64,000 nt of DNA from an uncultured Collinsella sp. (lineage in GTDB: Bacteria > Actinomycetota > Coriobacteriia > Coriobacteriales > Coriobacteriaceae), in assembly GCA_900542305.1 (NCBI GenBank), contig UQMU01000005.1:1-64000 (forward strand). The letters run 5' to 3'. Each line of letters begins with the position of its first letter. Positions within the stretch are counted from its first letter, which is position 1. Positions 17,101-27,800 of the stretch are shown here, one piece after another. The notes beneath the pieces were generated by a model that was given only the letters and a program-made list of their open reading frames with translations, was not told where the DNA came from and did no database searches. Both the position numbers and the translations under genes were made by a program.

Positions 17101-17205
17101 CTCGAGGCGGGCGACGTTGCCGCCGTCGACCCGACGTCGGCTCAGGCCGCGCATGCACGCTGCTCGTATAACCACGAAGGAACGTTTGTAAGGAGGGACG
17201 TGTAG
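14122..17205 (+). CDS. addB: AddB-like helicase/nuclease subunit (PD-(D/E)XK nuclease)
   Basis: 1,027 residues, three bases ahead of addA. AddAB processes double-strand breaks for RecA. The C-terminal RecB-type nuclease is visible: SQIEAYSTCPLCWFVSYR, GNFVHDVLEHLH, and the catalytic GGRIDRVDVD...VVIDYKHRTG. The N-terminus lacks the Walker A GSGKT of Bacillus AddB. The C-terminal cysteine group CX2CX5C that holds the iron-sulfur staple is also missing, only HARCSYNHEG remaining. It therefore looks like a degenerate helicase with an intact nuclease. The ATG (14122) follows GGAGG closely. Its genomic position beside AddA makes the role clear even though the sequence is divergent. Confidence 0.82.
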   Translation: MPVRIYTTNAGTDLSDAESALLADLIARHGRAVLLAPTFAELDLCRHDAAEAGVSLGIDYKTPTSWLRSLWELMGDGRGFVDNLQRQMLFSDMVTRLDDADLQPLSRSQGTVRMLARMARDVLPGVAGTGAERCRGDNCQPEPKSDAEARLFELLRAYAGGLDRRDMVEPCEAADIMTSVLADSLPACTRAVCVRGITSFTHGLLELLSAVANNGGEVVVLLAREQAAMREELATAFDARDVLFEIAPLGEGVGASDAAYGTAAQPAFIEVAGPHARAHAYADAIDDLVKTCRGSEVDGASADPVRVLVVSARAPQLFGELASRLAARHIAAETTEFTAFSQSIAGRQFTALANLIERMKAADEGTASKTEWWPASELTDWIYSPLSGADAASARGFDKNMRLSRNKTTAGVKSLLQSVQGQVRGARKAASEDNWFKNVPCVVSDVFQALWRDKPVTALKAMLAVAEALPDRALGGLDGQARRQAETALLRHVIDILMNDARALDVSQAATVPVLDGVRTKVDKRSTAYDYATYEVDRTPRAQVRFVSLADASVLRPGGYDAVLFADVDLDSYPLSHEEGPLATLTAELRRDGVSLEPAALLRVRFGRAMQAASGPVALARVTHDRQARECYPAAVWTELRAHAEAAGAAKPTRVGEGDIIADFDPAAGEGFRRERVTCEAPQHLSDEAIPYLVLRRRDGENAPLVPRLTSASQIEAYSTCPLCWFVSYRVKPQSIDAGFGNMEKGNFVHDVLEHLHARLPQEGMERVTPENLPRAQELLREIFDETLAEHAGKRGTEGPLVPLSAVEERQVAEILPQLEGVLAYESEALAPFVPRYLEFAFNELKVEYAGWPLGGRIDRVDVDAENRAVVIDYKHRTGVEEFKLADPTVRDEESGTAPIDDPRWLPPHTQTLIYAQAMRRALDLDTRAALYFSTKGGKPALRGAASAELLEEERGDGRIPGLKKGFPGEGGSMDFDALLDRVEAGIAERLRELEAGDVAAVDPTSAQAAHARCSYNHEGTFVRRDV

Positions 17206-17208
17206 ACC

Positions 17209-20200
17209 ATGGATCTTTCGACTTTGATGCCGCAACAGCTGCAGATCGTCAAAACGCTCGACCGTCCGCTGTTTGTCTCGGCGGGCGCCGGTTCGGGCAA
17301 GACCTTTACCCTCACGCGCCGCATCGTCTACGCGCTCTCGCCCGAATCCGGTCCGTTCGTTGAGCATCTGGACCAGGTGCTCGCCATTACCTTTACCAAA
17401 GATGCCGCGGCCGAGATTCGCGACCGCGTGCGCCGTGCGCTTATCGACGAGGGCATGGACGAGGAAGCACTGACCGTCGACGACGCGTGGATCTCGACCA
17501 TTCACGGCATGTGCTCGCGTATCCTGCGCGCGCATGCGCTGGAGCTGGGCATCGACCCCGAGTTCACGGTGCTCACCGATACCGACGAGCTTATGGACCA
17601 GGCTGTTGAGCACGTGCTGGCCCGCGCGACGGCACCCGATGCCGCCCCCGAGCTCGCGGCATCGCTCAAGGCCCTCTATGCCTGGTATCCCATGACGGGC
17701 GAGGGCGGTTCCTTTGGCACCGGCACGACCATCAAGGGCCTGGTGCGCGACCTGCTGGAGCTGTCGAGCCAGTTGCCGGGCGGTATGGACGACGTGCGCG
17801 TGGCGCGCGGCCAGGCCGATACCTCGGCGCTCGCCGATGCCTATCGCGCGGCGCTGGGCGCAAGCAAGTCCTCGACCGAGAAGGCGCAGGCGGCGCTCGA
17901 TGCCATCGACGCGTTCGAGGCGAGCGACAAGACCATGGTCGATGCGGCGCGACTCATGATGTCGTGCACCATGCCGCGCGCGAGCAAGGCGTTCCCCAAG
18001 GAGCAGGTCGAGCTGCTCAAGGCCGAGGCCGCCGATGCGTTTATCAATATCGTGCTTGCCTGTGGTGGCCCGGCGCTCGATGCGTTGGTGGGCCTGGCCC
18101 GTTCCGTGGAGGCCGAGTATCGCGCGCTGAAGGCTGCCCAGTCCGCCCTCGATAATAACGACCTGCTGCGTATGGCTTACGAGGCCCTGCGCGATTACCC
18201 TGCCATCCGTGCTGCGTACGAGGGCCGCTTTAAGATGGTCATGATCGATGAGTTTCAGGATACCGACCAGATGCAGGTCGATCTGATCCGTTACCTGACG
18301 GGTGCGGGGGAGCGCGCGCTGTGCACCGTGGGCGATGCGCAGCAGTCCATCTATCGCTTCCGTGGCGCCGAGGTCGAGGTGTTCTGTCGTCAGGAGCGCA
18401 AGGTGGGCTCGTCTGCCGCGCCCGAGGCGACTGCCGTGGTCGACGCCCCTGCCGGCGAACTCGTCAAACTCGTGCGCAACTTCCGCAGCCACGACGAGGT
18501 ACTGCGTTACGTGGCACGCGTCTTCGACGGCGATGACGGCGGCCTGATGCAGGGCTTTTTGGATCTTGAGGCGAGCGACGGCCGCAAGGACACGCTGGTG
18601 GCAGACGCCTCGCGTCGCCAGGCCCTCTTTGTTGCCGGCGGCAGTACGCAGGAACGCACACAGGCCAAGGCCCGTGCGATCGCCGAGCGATTCCGCGCGC
18701 TTGCCGATGCCGGCCAGCCCCAGGGCGGCATGGTGCTGCTGCTGGGCCGCATGACCAACGCCGACGTCTACGCCCAGGCCTTCCGCGACCAGGGGCTCGA
18801 CTGCGTCATCGCGGGCGGCTCGGTCTTTGCCCAAGCAGCCGAGGTGCAGACGGTGCGCGCCCTGGTTTGTGCGCTCGCCAATCCGGCCGATACGGCGCAG
18901 GGCCTTATGCCGCTGCTCGCCTCGCCGATGTTTGCACTCGGCGCCCAGGAGTTCCTGGCGCTGGCGACCAAGCTCGATAGCGAGACGGGGGAGACCTCGC
19001 GCCGGAATATCGACGCGGGTATCATGAGCGATTCCGATGTGCCGGGTTTGCAAGACTTGCCGCTCGTGACGCGCGCCCGCGAGGTGCTGCGGTATGCGCT
19101 TCGTCGCGTGGGCCGCGATTCGTTCGCCGCCATCGCGCACGACGTGGTCAACGCCTCCGGCTGGTTTGTACGTCTGGCACAGCGTGGTCCCGAGGGCAAG
19201 GCCATTGCCGCCAACGTGCTCAAGGCACTCGACGCCGTGGCCGAGGAGGAGGCCGAGTTCGGCAACTCGCCGCGTTCCATCGCGCTGGCCTTCGACCGCT
19301 TCTTGGCGGGCAAGGAGGCTCCGGGTGCCCTCAACGAGGAGGGCGACGGCGCGGTGCGCATCATGACGGTTCATGCCTCCAAGGGTCTGGAATATCCGGT
19401 CGTGGCGGTCGCCGAGTGCTTTGGCGTGCGTAAGTCCTCGGGTGCGGCACAGATGGGTCGCGTCGAGGGCGGAGCACAGGTCGTGGCACTGCCGGCACGC
19501 TTCGACGGCGTTAAGCTCGCCGACGGAACCTTTGTGAAGGGCGACGACGTCAAAAAGCAGTTTGAGCATGCGTTTAAGGGCAAGGGCACGTCGCTGTGGC
19601 TGCCGCCGGAGCTCATGGAGGACGTCTGTGCGACGGGTTCTCCCGCCGAGGCATTTGCTCGCCTGCGCAACGACGACCTGCGGCTTTCGCTCGAGGAGCG
19701 GGCCCGCTTGCTCTATGTCGCCATGACGCGTGCGCGCGAGCTGGTGATCTTGGCGATGGATGCCGGCGTGAGCCGTGGCAAGGTGACGGCGCCGACCTTC
19801 GACGTCGAGACCGATCTGACCTACGACGTGCTGCGCCGTATTTTGCCGACCGACGCTCTGGATATGCCGCAGCTCGATGCCGACCGCCTGGTGTTCGACA
19901 ACTCCCATCTGGGCGACTACGAGCTCATTTCGCTCGCGGGCTTTACCTTTGGCGAGCAGGCGTTTGAGGCCAACGCTTCGCTGGATGCCGAGGGCAGGCT
20001 TGTTCGTGGCGATGCCGATGCAGATGCTGCCGACGATTCGGCCAGTACAATCGTCCCCGGTCCTGCCGACCCCAAGCCCGATGCGTTTGAGCTCGTGTAT
20101 CCCCAGGCGGTGGGCGTGCGCATGGGCATCTGTCCGTATCCGATGCGTGACTCGTATAGCTACTCGTCAATCGCCGCGGCACTCCATGCCGAGACGGAAG

Positions 20201-20841
20201 ACCGTGCCGCCGAGGCTCGTGTTCCCATGGACGAGGCTGGCGATGATGCGGAGTCGGATGGCTCGGAGATGACGGATGCAGACGTGGCCGCTGTCGAGCC
20301 CGCCGGCAATCCCATGGCGCTGGGCTCGGCCTTCCACGCCGCCTGCCAGTGGCTCATCGAGATGGGTGCCGACGCGTTGCCCGCCGCGCGTGCCGATGCG
20401 CTGGCACGCTTGTGGCGCCTGACGCCGGAGCAGCGCGAACGCTTCGACGTTGCCCTGGACCGCTGGCTCAAGTCGGCTGTTCGTGCCGACCTGCTCGCGT
20501 GGCCGTGCGTTCGCGCCGAGGTGCCGTTCTTTTCGCTGGGCTGCGAGGACGAGGACATCGCTCGCTACGGTGCCTATGCCGAGGGCGCCATCGATGCACT
20601 GGCCACCGACCCGGCCGATCCGTCGCGCGCCCTGGTCATTGATTACAAGACGGGCGGCACGCCGGACGAGACGCCGGACCAGCTGCTCGAGAAGCACGCC
20701 CTGCAGGCGCGCGTTTACGCCGACGTGTTGCACAAGGCGGGCTTTGAGGCCGTGACCGTTAAGTTCGTCCGCGTGGAGCAGCCGGATCCGACCCTCTTCG
20801 TCGAACCCGCCGAACCTCAAGTGGTCACCTACAACTTCTAG
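17209..20841 (+). CDS. addA: AddA-type ATP-dependent helicase/nuclease (UvrD/Rep family)
   Basis: 1,210 residues. It has superfamily 1A helicase motifs in order: Walker A SAGAGSGKTFTLTRR (about 24), motif Ia ITFTKDAAAEIRDRVR, motif II MVMIDEFQDTDQ (about 343), GDAQQSIYRFRGAE, motif V VHASKGLEYPVV (about 721) and motif VI LLYVAMTRARE. A C-terminal PD-(D/E)XK nuclease carries VIDYKTGG (about 1,143). AAGGAGGG lies ahead of the ATG. With the AddB-like partner it resects broken DNA ends. The length matches AddA. Confidence 0.94.
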   Translation: MDLSTLMPQQLQIVKTLDRPLFVSAGAGSGKTFTLTRRIVYALSPESGPFVEHLDQVLAITFTKDAAAEIRDRVRRALIDEGMDEEALTVDDAWISTIHGMCSRILRAHALELGIDPEFTVLTDTDELMDQAVEHVLARATAPDAAPELAASLKALYAWYPMTGEGGSFGTGTTIKGLVRDLLELSSQLPGGMDDVRVARGQADTSALADAYRAALGASKSSTEKAQAALDAIDAFEASDKTMVDAARLMMSCTMPRASKAFPKEQVELLKAEAADAFINIVLACGGPALDALVGLARSVEAEYRALKAAQSALDNNDLLRMAYEALRDYPAIRAAYEGRFKMVMIDEFQDTDQMQVDLIRYLTGAGERALCTVGDAQQSIYRFRGAEVEVFCRQERKVGSSAAPEATAVVDAPAGELVKLVRNFRSHDEVLRYVARVFDGDDGGLMQGFLDLEASDGRKDTLVADASRRQALFVAGGSTQERTQAKARAIAERFRALADAGQPQGGMVLLLGRMTNADVYAQAFRDQGLDCVIAGGSVFAQAAEVQTVRALVCALANPADTAQGLMPLLASPMFALGAQEFLALATKLDSETGETSRRNIDAGIMSDSDVPGLQDLPLVTRAREVLRYALRRVGRDSFAAIAHDVVNASGWFVRLAQRGPEGKAIAANVLKALDAVAEEEAEFGNSPRSIALAFDRFLAGKEAPGALNEEGDGAVRIMTVHASKGLEYPVVAVAECFGVRKSSGAAQMGRVEGGAQVVALPARFDGVKLADGTFVKGDDVKKQFEHAFKGKGTSLWLPPELMEDVCATGSPAEAFARLRNDDLRLSLEERARLLYVAMTRARELVILAMDAGVSRGKVTAPTFDVETDLTYDVLRRILPTDALDMPQLDADRLVFDNSHLGDYELISLAGFTFGEQAFEANASLDAEGRLVRGDADADAADDSASTIVPGPADPKPDAFELVYPQAVGVRMGICPYPMRDSYSYSSIAAALHAETEDRAAEARVPMDEAGDDAESDGSEMTDADVAAVEPAGNPMALGSAFHAACQWLIEMGADALPAARADALARLWRLTPEQRERFDVALDRWLKSAVRADLLAWPCVRAEVPFFSLGCEDEDIARYGAYAEGAIDALATDPADPSRALVIDYKTGGTPDETPDQLLEKHALQARVYADVLHKAGFEAVTVKFVRVEQPDPTLFVEPAEPQVVTYNF

Positions 20842-20853
20842 CCCTCAGATAAC

Positions 20854-20916
20854 TTGCGGTGGAATACGGACTGTTTTGGCCAAAAAAGCCGCCAAACAGT
20901 CCGTATTTCACCGCAA
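20854..20916. repeat. Hairpin with 26-bp arms between addA and dnaE
   Basis: Arms 20854-20880 and 20891-20916 are complementary with one mismatch and one unpaired base, leaving a 10-base loop rich in A. It may act as an addA terminator but resembles the other long inverted repeats of this window. A TAAAAT -10 (20972-20977, preceded by TGCGG) lies downstream, in front of dnaE. Confidence 0.75.
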
Positions 20917-21017
20917 CTGCAAGAGGAGCCGTGTTGGTTTGGCTAGGTTCGGGTGCCGTCCGCGCCGTGCGGTAAAATCGTTCAGTCAGAACACGAACCC
21001 GCATCGGAGCTCATCAC

Positions 21018-24000
21018 ATGGCATTCGTCCATCTGCATAATCACACTGTTTTCTCCATGCTCGACGGCGCAACCCGTATCCAGGATATGGTCAATCGTGC
21101 CGTTGAACTTGGCATGCCCGCCGTGGCCATTACCGACCACGGCTACATGTATGGCGTGCCCGACCTGGCGCTGGCCTGCGACGCCGTCAATCACAACACG
21201 CCCGAGTACAAAACCTGGAGCCACGACAAGGCCTTCTTGGAAAAGGACCGCCGCGACGAGCTGGTGGAGCCCGACCCCGAGGCAAACCCGCGCGAGCACG
21301 CCCAGTACGTCAAAGACATGGCCATGTGGGACGAAAAGGGCAACATCGACGAGCTCAAGCCGCCCCTGGTCATCAAGCCCATCTTTGGCTGCGAGGTCTA
21401 CTTTACGCCGGACGAGACCCTTGCCCGCGACCACAAGCCCGAGCTCTACCATATGATCCTCCTGGCCAAAGACCAGGAAGGCTACGTCAACCTGATGCAG
21501 ACGGTCTCCGAGGCCGCCGTGCAGGGCTTTTACTACAAGCCGCGCGTGACGCTCGACAACCTGCGCCGCCATGCCAAGGGCATGATCTGCACGAGCGCCT
21601 GTATCGCGGGCATCATCCCCAAATACATCGACCGCGGCGATATGGAAGGCGCCATCAAGTGGGCCGAGACCTTCCGCGACACCTTCGACCCCGGCGACTT
21701 CTACATCGAGATCCAGGAACACGGCATCACCACCGACAACGGCCTGACTGACGAGCAGATGGACCGCACGCTCATCGACATCGCCAAGCAGGTGGGCGTC
21801 AAGGTCATCGCCACCAACGACTTCCACTACCTGCGCCGCGAGGATGCGCCCGTGCAGGACGTCATCATGTGTATTGGCATGAACGCCAAGGTCGATGACC
21901 CCAACCGCATGCGCATGACCGGCTCGGAGTTTTACATGAAGACCGAGGAGGAGATGCGGGCGATGTTCCCGTATTGCCCCGAGGCCTGCGACAACACGCT
22001 CGAGATCGCCGACAAGTGCTACGTTGAGCTGGACTGGGACTCTATCATCCTGCCGCGCTTTCCGTTGCTCGATCCCGGCGAGACGCACGAGAGCCAGTTC
22101 CGCCGCGAGTGCGAGAAGGGCCTGCGCCAGCACTACGGTGACGACTGGGCCACGCGCGAGATCGGTGGCGTCAACATCAAAGAGCGCTTTGAGTACGAAT
22201 ACAAGGTCATCTGCGACAAGGGCTTTGCCGCCTACTTTTTGATCGTTGCCGAGTACGTGCAATGGGCCAAGGACAACGGCATCGGCGTCGGCCCCGGCCG
22301 TGGCTCGGCCGCCGGCGCTATCGTCGCCTACGCCATGAACATCACCGCGTTCGACCCGCTCGAGAACGGCCTGATGTTCGAGAGGTTCCTGTCCCCGCAG
22401 CGTACCGAGATGCCCGATATCGATATGGACTTCGACGATGAACGGCGCCTCGAGGTCGTGGAGCACGTTCGCCAGCTCTACGGCCCCGAGAAGGTCACCC
22501 ACGTCATCACCTACTCGACCATCAAGGCCAAGCAGGCCATCAACGACGCCGCGCGCGTCCTGGACTACCCGGTCTACATGGGCCAGCGCCTGTCCAAGAT
22601 GGTCTCGAGCGATCCCAAGGTCAAGCTCAAGCAGGTGCTCGAAAAGCAACCCGGCAAAGAGGATCTGTTTAACCCCGATTTTGCCGAGGCCTATAAAAAG
22701 GACGACGACGCCCGCCGCATCATCGACACGGCGCTCTCGATCGAGGGCCTCACCCGTGGCGAGGGCGTGCACGCGTGCGCCGTTCTGATCTGCCGCGACC
22801 CCGTCAACGAGCACGTGCCCACCAAGCTCGACACCAAGGGCGGCGTCGAGATTACCCAGTACGAGGGCCATACCGTTGCCGACATGGGCCTGCTCAAGAT
22901 GGACTTCCTGGGCCTGCGCACGCTGACGGTTATCTCTAAGGCCAAGGCAAACATCAAAAAGAACTTCGGCATCGACATCAAAGAGGAAGAGATTCCCTTT
23001 GACGATCCCGAGATCTTTAAGCTCATGGGCTCCGGCCACACCGCCGGCGTCTTCCAGGTCGAGTCCGCCGGCATGACGGCCACGATCAAGAACATGAAGC
23101 CCACCGAGTACAAGCACGTCGTGGCATTGATCGCTCTGTACCGCCCGGGCCCGCTGGGCGCCGGCATGGTCTCGTCCTACATCAACCGTATGAACGGCAA
23201 GGAGCCGGCCGTCTCCTACGACGACCGCCTGGACGACATCCTGGGCGAAACCTACGGCACCATGGTCTACCAGGAACAGGTTATGCTCATCTCCGTCGAG
23301 ATGTGCGGCTTCTCCAAGGGCGAATCGGACTCACGTATCCGTAAGCCCGTGGCTAAGAAAAAGATTAAGCTGCTCACGTCGACGGTGCTGCACTGGGAGG
23401 ATGGCTCGGACGAGACCACCTACGACCACTGGATGAACGGCGCTATCAAGAACAACTACACGCGCGAGGTCGCCCAGAAGATTTGGGACGATGTTCTCGA
23501 GTTCGCATCCTACGCCTTCAACAAGTCGCACTCCGCCGGCTACGCCATCCTGGTTATGCAGACGGCGTGGCTCAAGGCGCACTATCCGCACGAGTACATG
23601 GCGGCCGTTTTGACGTCCTATACGGGCAAGACCGACAAGATCGTGCACTACGTCTCGGCGTGCCGTCACGACGGCATCCCCGTGCTTTCGCCAGATGTCA
23701 ACGAGTCCGGCACCGAGTTCACGGCTACCAAGGAAGGCGTGCGCTTTGGTCTGGCCGGCATCCGCGGCGTGGGCACCGGCGTGGCGCAGGCGATTATCGC
23801 CGAGCGCGAGGCGGGCGGTCCGTTTAAGACGCTGCACGACTTTGTCGAGCGCGTGGACTCGAGCCAGGCCAACCGTCGCGTGATCGAATCGCTCATCAAG
23901 GCAGGCGCCTTCGACTCCACGGGGTATCCGCGTCGCCAGATGATGCACTTTGTGGACAAGAACAACCCCGAGAACATCATCGATGCCGCAGTAAAGCGCC

Positions 24001-24821
24001 AGAAAGATCGCGCGAGCGGCCAGACGTCGTTCTTCGATATGTTTGGCGACGTTGAGGGCTCGGGCTTTGAGGTGAGCGTGCCCGATCCGGATGGCCAGGA
24101 ATGGGACCGCCACCTTAAGCTGAGCCAGGAGAAAGAGGTTCTGGGCATCTATGTCTCGGACCACCCGCTGCGTCCGTTTGAGTATGCACTAGCCAAGGCG
24201 CGCGATTTTTCGTTCTCGCAGATCGACACCGGCTACGAAGTTCAGAATCCTACGGGCGGCACCATCAACCAGGAGATTCCCGAGGGCAAGGCGCTGTGGT
24301 GGGCCGGCATGGTCTCGAGCGTGTCCAAGCGCGTGACCAAAAACGGCGACCCCATGGGCATCGTGCAGCTCGAGGACATGGAAGGCGAGGCCACGGTCGT
24401 GGTGTTCCCCAAGACCTACAAGGAGGCCGAGGGGTATCTGTACGGCGAGGTCGATCCCGAGACCGGCGCGCAGCTGTCCGACGCGTTTGTGCGCATTAAG
24501 GGCAAGCTCGAGCGCTCGGACCGCGGCGACCAGATCATCGCGCAGGAGATTGTGCCGCTGGAGCTTAGCGAGGAGAACAACAAGCCCAAGGTCTTTGAGG
24601 TCATGGTGCCCAACAGCCGCTTTAGCCAGGGCAATATGGCGCGCCTGGCCACGGTGCTCACCGCTAACCCGGGCGGCGACCGCGTGGAGATCTTTATCGA
24701 GCAGGTGGACGGGCGCGTGCTGCGCGCCGAGGTGCCTGCCAAGGTCAACGCGCGCTCGATTCCGCTGCTGGCCGAGGCCAAGGCCATTGTGGGTAACCAA
24801 GGCCGCGTGACGGTTATCTAG
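21018..24821 (+). CDS. dnaE: DNA polymerase III alpha subunit
   Basis: 1,267 residues, the replicative polymerase of the DnaE1 type. The N-terminal PHP domain starts MAFVHLHNHTVFSMLDGATR and AITDHGYMYG. The polymerase core has GPGRGSAAGAIVAYAMNIT and the catalytic aspartates in DIDMDFDDERR (about 468). The tail has helix-hairpin-helix residues and the OB-fold region (WWAGMVSSVSKRVTKNG). It is some 80-100 residues longer than the common length; part of this is a charged insert of about 50 residues in the PHP domain (about 65-118). Neighbours are also DNA-processing genes. Confidence 0.97.
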   Translation: MAFVHLHNHTVFSMLDGATRIQDMVNRAVELGMPAVAITDHGYMYGVPDLALACDAVNHNTPEYKTWSHDKAFLEKDRRDELVEPDPEANPREHAQYVKDMAMWDEKGNIDELKPPLVIKPIFGCEVYFTPDETLARDHKPELYHMILLAKDQEGYVNLMQTVSEAAVQGFYYKPRVTLDNLRRHAKGMICTSACIAGIIPKYIDRGDMEGAIKWAETFRDTFDPGDFYIEIQEHGITTDNGLTDEQMDRTLIDIAKQVGVKVIATNDFHYLRREDAPVQDVIMCIGMNAKVDDPNRMRMTGSEFYMKTEEEMRAMFPYCPEACDNTLEIADKCYVELDWDSIILPRFPLLDPGETHESQFRRECEKGLRQHYGDDWATREIGGVNIKERFEYEYKVICDKGFAAYFLIVAEYVQWAKDNGIGVGPGRGSAAGAIVAYAMNITAFDPLENGLMFERFLSPQRTEMPDIDMDFDDERRLEVVEHVRQLYGPEKVTHVITYSTIKAKQAINDAARVLDYPVYMGQRLSKMVSSDPKVKLKQVLEKQPGKEDLFNPDFAEAYKKDDDARRIIDTALSIEGLTRGEGVHACAVLICRDPVNEHVPTKLDTKGGVEITQYEGHTVADMGLLKMDFLGLRTLTVISKAKANIKKNFGIDIKEEEIPFDDPEIFKLMGSGHTAGVFQVESAGMTATIKNMKPTEYKHVVALIALYRPGPLGAGMVSSYINRMNGKEPAVSYDDRLDDILGETYGTMVYQEQVMLISVEMCGFSKGESDSRIRKPVAKKKIKLLTSTVLHWEDGSDETTYDHWMNGAIKNNYTREVAQKIWDDVLEFASYAFNKSHSAGYAILVMQTAWLKAHYPHEYMAAVLTSYTGKTDKIVHYVSACRHDGIPVLSPDVNESGTEFTATKEGVRFGLAGIRGVGTGVAQAIIAEREAGGPFKTLHDFVERVDSSQANRRVIESLIKAGAFDSTGYPRRQMMHFVDKNNPENIIDAAVKRQKDRASGQTSFFDMFGDVEGSGFEVSVPDPDGQEWDRHLKLSQEKEVLGIYVSDHPLRPFEYALAKARDFSFSQIDTGYEVQNPTGGTINQEIPEGKALWWAGMVSSVSKRVTKNGDPMGIVQLEDMEGEATVVVFPKTYKEAEGYLYGEVDPETGAQLSDAFVRIKGKLERSDRGDQIIAQEIVPLELSEENNKPKVFEVMVPNSRFSQGNMARLATVLTANPGGDRVEIFIEQVDGRVLRAEVPAKVNARSIPLLAEAKAIVGNQGRVTVI

Positions 24822-24866
24822 GGACGGCGTTGCTGAGAGGTACTCGGTGCGAGATTGGAGGAAGTG

Positions 24867-27800
24867 ATGGCGCAGGGGACGTTTGTGCAGGCGCTCCGGA
24901 AAGAGGCGGCGCTGAGCGGCACCTTTATGAAGGGCCGCTCGCTCATGCTCAACGGCGCCGTGCTGTCGATCGAGGACAGCGGCTCGCGCTTCTCCAAAAA
25001 CGTGACGGTTGAGGGCTCAGTGCGCGGCTCGCGCGGTGACCTGTACAAGACGCACGTGGCGCTCGACATGGACGAGCAGGAGGTGATCGACTACGACTGC
25101 GATTGCCCCGCTGCCTATCGCTACCCCGGCATGTGCAAGCACGCCATCGCCACGGCGCTAGCGTACCTGGACGCCAGCGGCATTGAGCCTGTTGAGGGGC
25201 TGCGCACGCCGGTCCGCACGTTTACGGCGGCGCCCAAGCAAGCCGCGCGTCCTGCGTCTGCCGCACCGGCGGTCAACCCTAACTTTCCCTTCCCGGCGCC
25301 AGTTCCCACGAGCCCGAGCCTCATGAAGGCGCTCTCCGATCTTTCGGACGCGCGCATGGATGAGTTGGCGGGCATGCGCCGCAAGCTCGCCGGCACTGTC
25401 GACCCCGATGCCCCCAAGGCGGTGTTGGAGCCCTCGCTGGTGCCGTACTACAATCCGCTGTTCGCCGACCGCTTTAGCTGGGCGCTCGAGCTTCGCATCC
25501 GATGCGGCTCGGTGTCCTACGTGGTCAAGGACATCGACGGCATGGCCGCCGCCTACGTGCGCGGCGGCACGTTCTCGTACGGCAAGAAGCTCACATTCCT
25601 CCATACGCCCGAGGCCTTTGACGAGGTTTCGGTGCGTCTGCTCGACCTTGTTGTGGCAACGGTTGTGTATCTGAGCGACATCACGAGTTCGCGTTCGGCG
25701 TCGTACGATTTTGCACGCAGCGGCTTTGTCGCCGAGCGTCAACTGCCGCTGTCCGAGCATGACATCGTATACATGCTGGACTTGCTGCGTGGCCGGACCA
25801 TTTCCTTTGAGCCCGCCTGGTCGCGGGGAACGACGACGCATCGTTCCTACGAGGTAGCGGTTGAGTTGTCGCCGGTGGGGGAGGACGAGGCCTCGGCAAA
25901 ACAGCCGCCGCTCCTTGCCGCCAAGATCGCGCCGGCGGCCGGTGGCAGCTACGACCTGCGTCTGCCCGCCGATATGTACTGCTTTGTCTCGGGCGACGTT
26001 GCCTATCTGGTCGACACGCACCGCGCGCGCCGCGCCGATGCGGCGTTTGCCCAGCATGCCGCACCGTTTCTGTCGCGTCTGCTGCCCTGTCGCACGCCGG
26101 TCCATATCGCCGCCGAACAGGTGGGCGAATTCTGCCGCATGGCGCTGCCCGTGCTGCGCGAATACACTGACCTCACCGCTCCCGCCGTGCTCGACACCGT
26201 GGCGCCCGAGCCGAGCTTTGCCATGGCAATCGGTGTCGACGATGGGCTTGTGACCTGCAAGATTACGGTTAGCTACGGCGATTGGTCGGCAGATCTCTTT
26301 AGCCTGGGTGCCCCGGGCAGCCCCTTCGAAGAACAGCGCCCGGGCGTGCCGCCGCGCGACGAGATAGCAGAGTTTCGCGTTATGGACACGGCGGCCCTGT
26401 ATTTCGACTTTTACGAGGGCGGCCTGGCGTTTGAGGAGCGCGACGACGAGAGCCTGTTCTGCCTGCTCACCGAGGGCCTGTCTGCCCTGTCCGAGCTGGG
26501 CGAGGTCATGCTCAGCGACCGCCTACGCCAGATCTCGGTCCGCCCTGCGCCCAAGCTTTCGGTGCGCGCGACCGTCAAGAGCAACCTGCTCGATGTCGAA
26601 CTGGGCGCGAGCGGTCTTTCAGCGGCAGATCTTGCCATCTATCTGGACTCATACAAGCGCCATCAGACGTTTGCGCGCCTGACGTCCGGCGACATCGTGC
26701 GCCTGGACGAGGGTGCCCGTGCCGCGTTTGGCCTTGCCGAGGACCTGGGGGTCGATGCTGTCGACCTGCTCGACGGCGTGTCGCTTCCCGCGTCGAGTAC
26801 CCTGTTTGTCGACAGCATGCTTGCGCGCACGCCCGAGCTCGAAGCCGATCGCGACGCTGCGTTCCGTCGCACCGTCGAGCGCTTGGATACGCTCGGCAAG
26901 ATGGACTTTACGGTGCCGGTCTCGCTCAAGGCCACACTGCGCGGCTATCAGGTCGACGGCTACCAGTGGCTCGGCTCGCTCGAGCACCTGGGCCTCGGCG
27001 GTATCTTGGCCGACGATATGGGCTTGGGCAAAACACTGCAGATGATCGCGCATATCCTGGCGCGCGTGGAGGCGGGGGATGCCAAGCCCACGCTCGTGGT
27101 GTGCCCTGCGTCGCTCGTGTATAACTGGACCGCCGAGCTGGAGCGCTTTGCGCCTTCGCTCGACGTGTGCGCTATCGTGGGCGCCAAGGCGCAGCGCCGC
27201 GTGCAGATAGCCGGCGCTGACGAGCATAACGTGGTTGTAACGTCGTATGACCTCATGCGGCGCGATATCGACGAGTATGCCGAGCAGGACTTTGCCCGTG
27301 TGGTGCTCGACGAGGCCCAGTACATTAAAAACCCGCTCACGCAGGTGGCGCGCGCCGCCAAGCGCCTGCCTGCCGGCGTGCGCTTTGCCCTGACGGGCAC
27401 GCCTATCGAAAACCGATTGTCCGAGCTCTGGAGCATCTTCGACTTTTTGATGCCGGGCCTTCTGGGCACGCGTGGCTCATTTGCCAAGCGCTTTGAAAGC
27501 CCCGTCGAGCATGCCGAGGGCGATAGTGCCGCTCGTCTGCAGGCGCTCGTATCGCCGTTTGTGCTGCGTCGCGTTAAGGAAGACGTGGTGGCCGACCTGC
27601 CCGAGAAGATCGAGGATACGGTGATGGCGCAGCTCACCGGCGAACAGCGCAAGCTCTACCTGGCCAACCAAGACCGCATCGCTCAGCAAGTGCAGCACCG
27701 CGAGGCCGGGGAGTTTAAGAAAGACAAGCTCAAGGTACTTGCCGAGCTCACCAAGCTGCGTCAGATCTGCTGCGACCCGCATCTGCACTATGCGGACTAC

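Noticed and set aside
15541..19908. Open frame of 1,455 codons on the minus strand
   Set aside because: It lies opposite addB/addA, has low-complexity His/Arg/Gly text and no domain; it is an antisense shadow of GC-rich codon bias.
20982..23117. Open frame of 711 codons on the minus strand
   Set aside because: It lies fully opposite dnaE and has no recognisable protein features.
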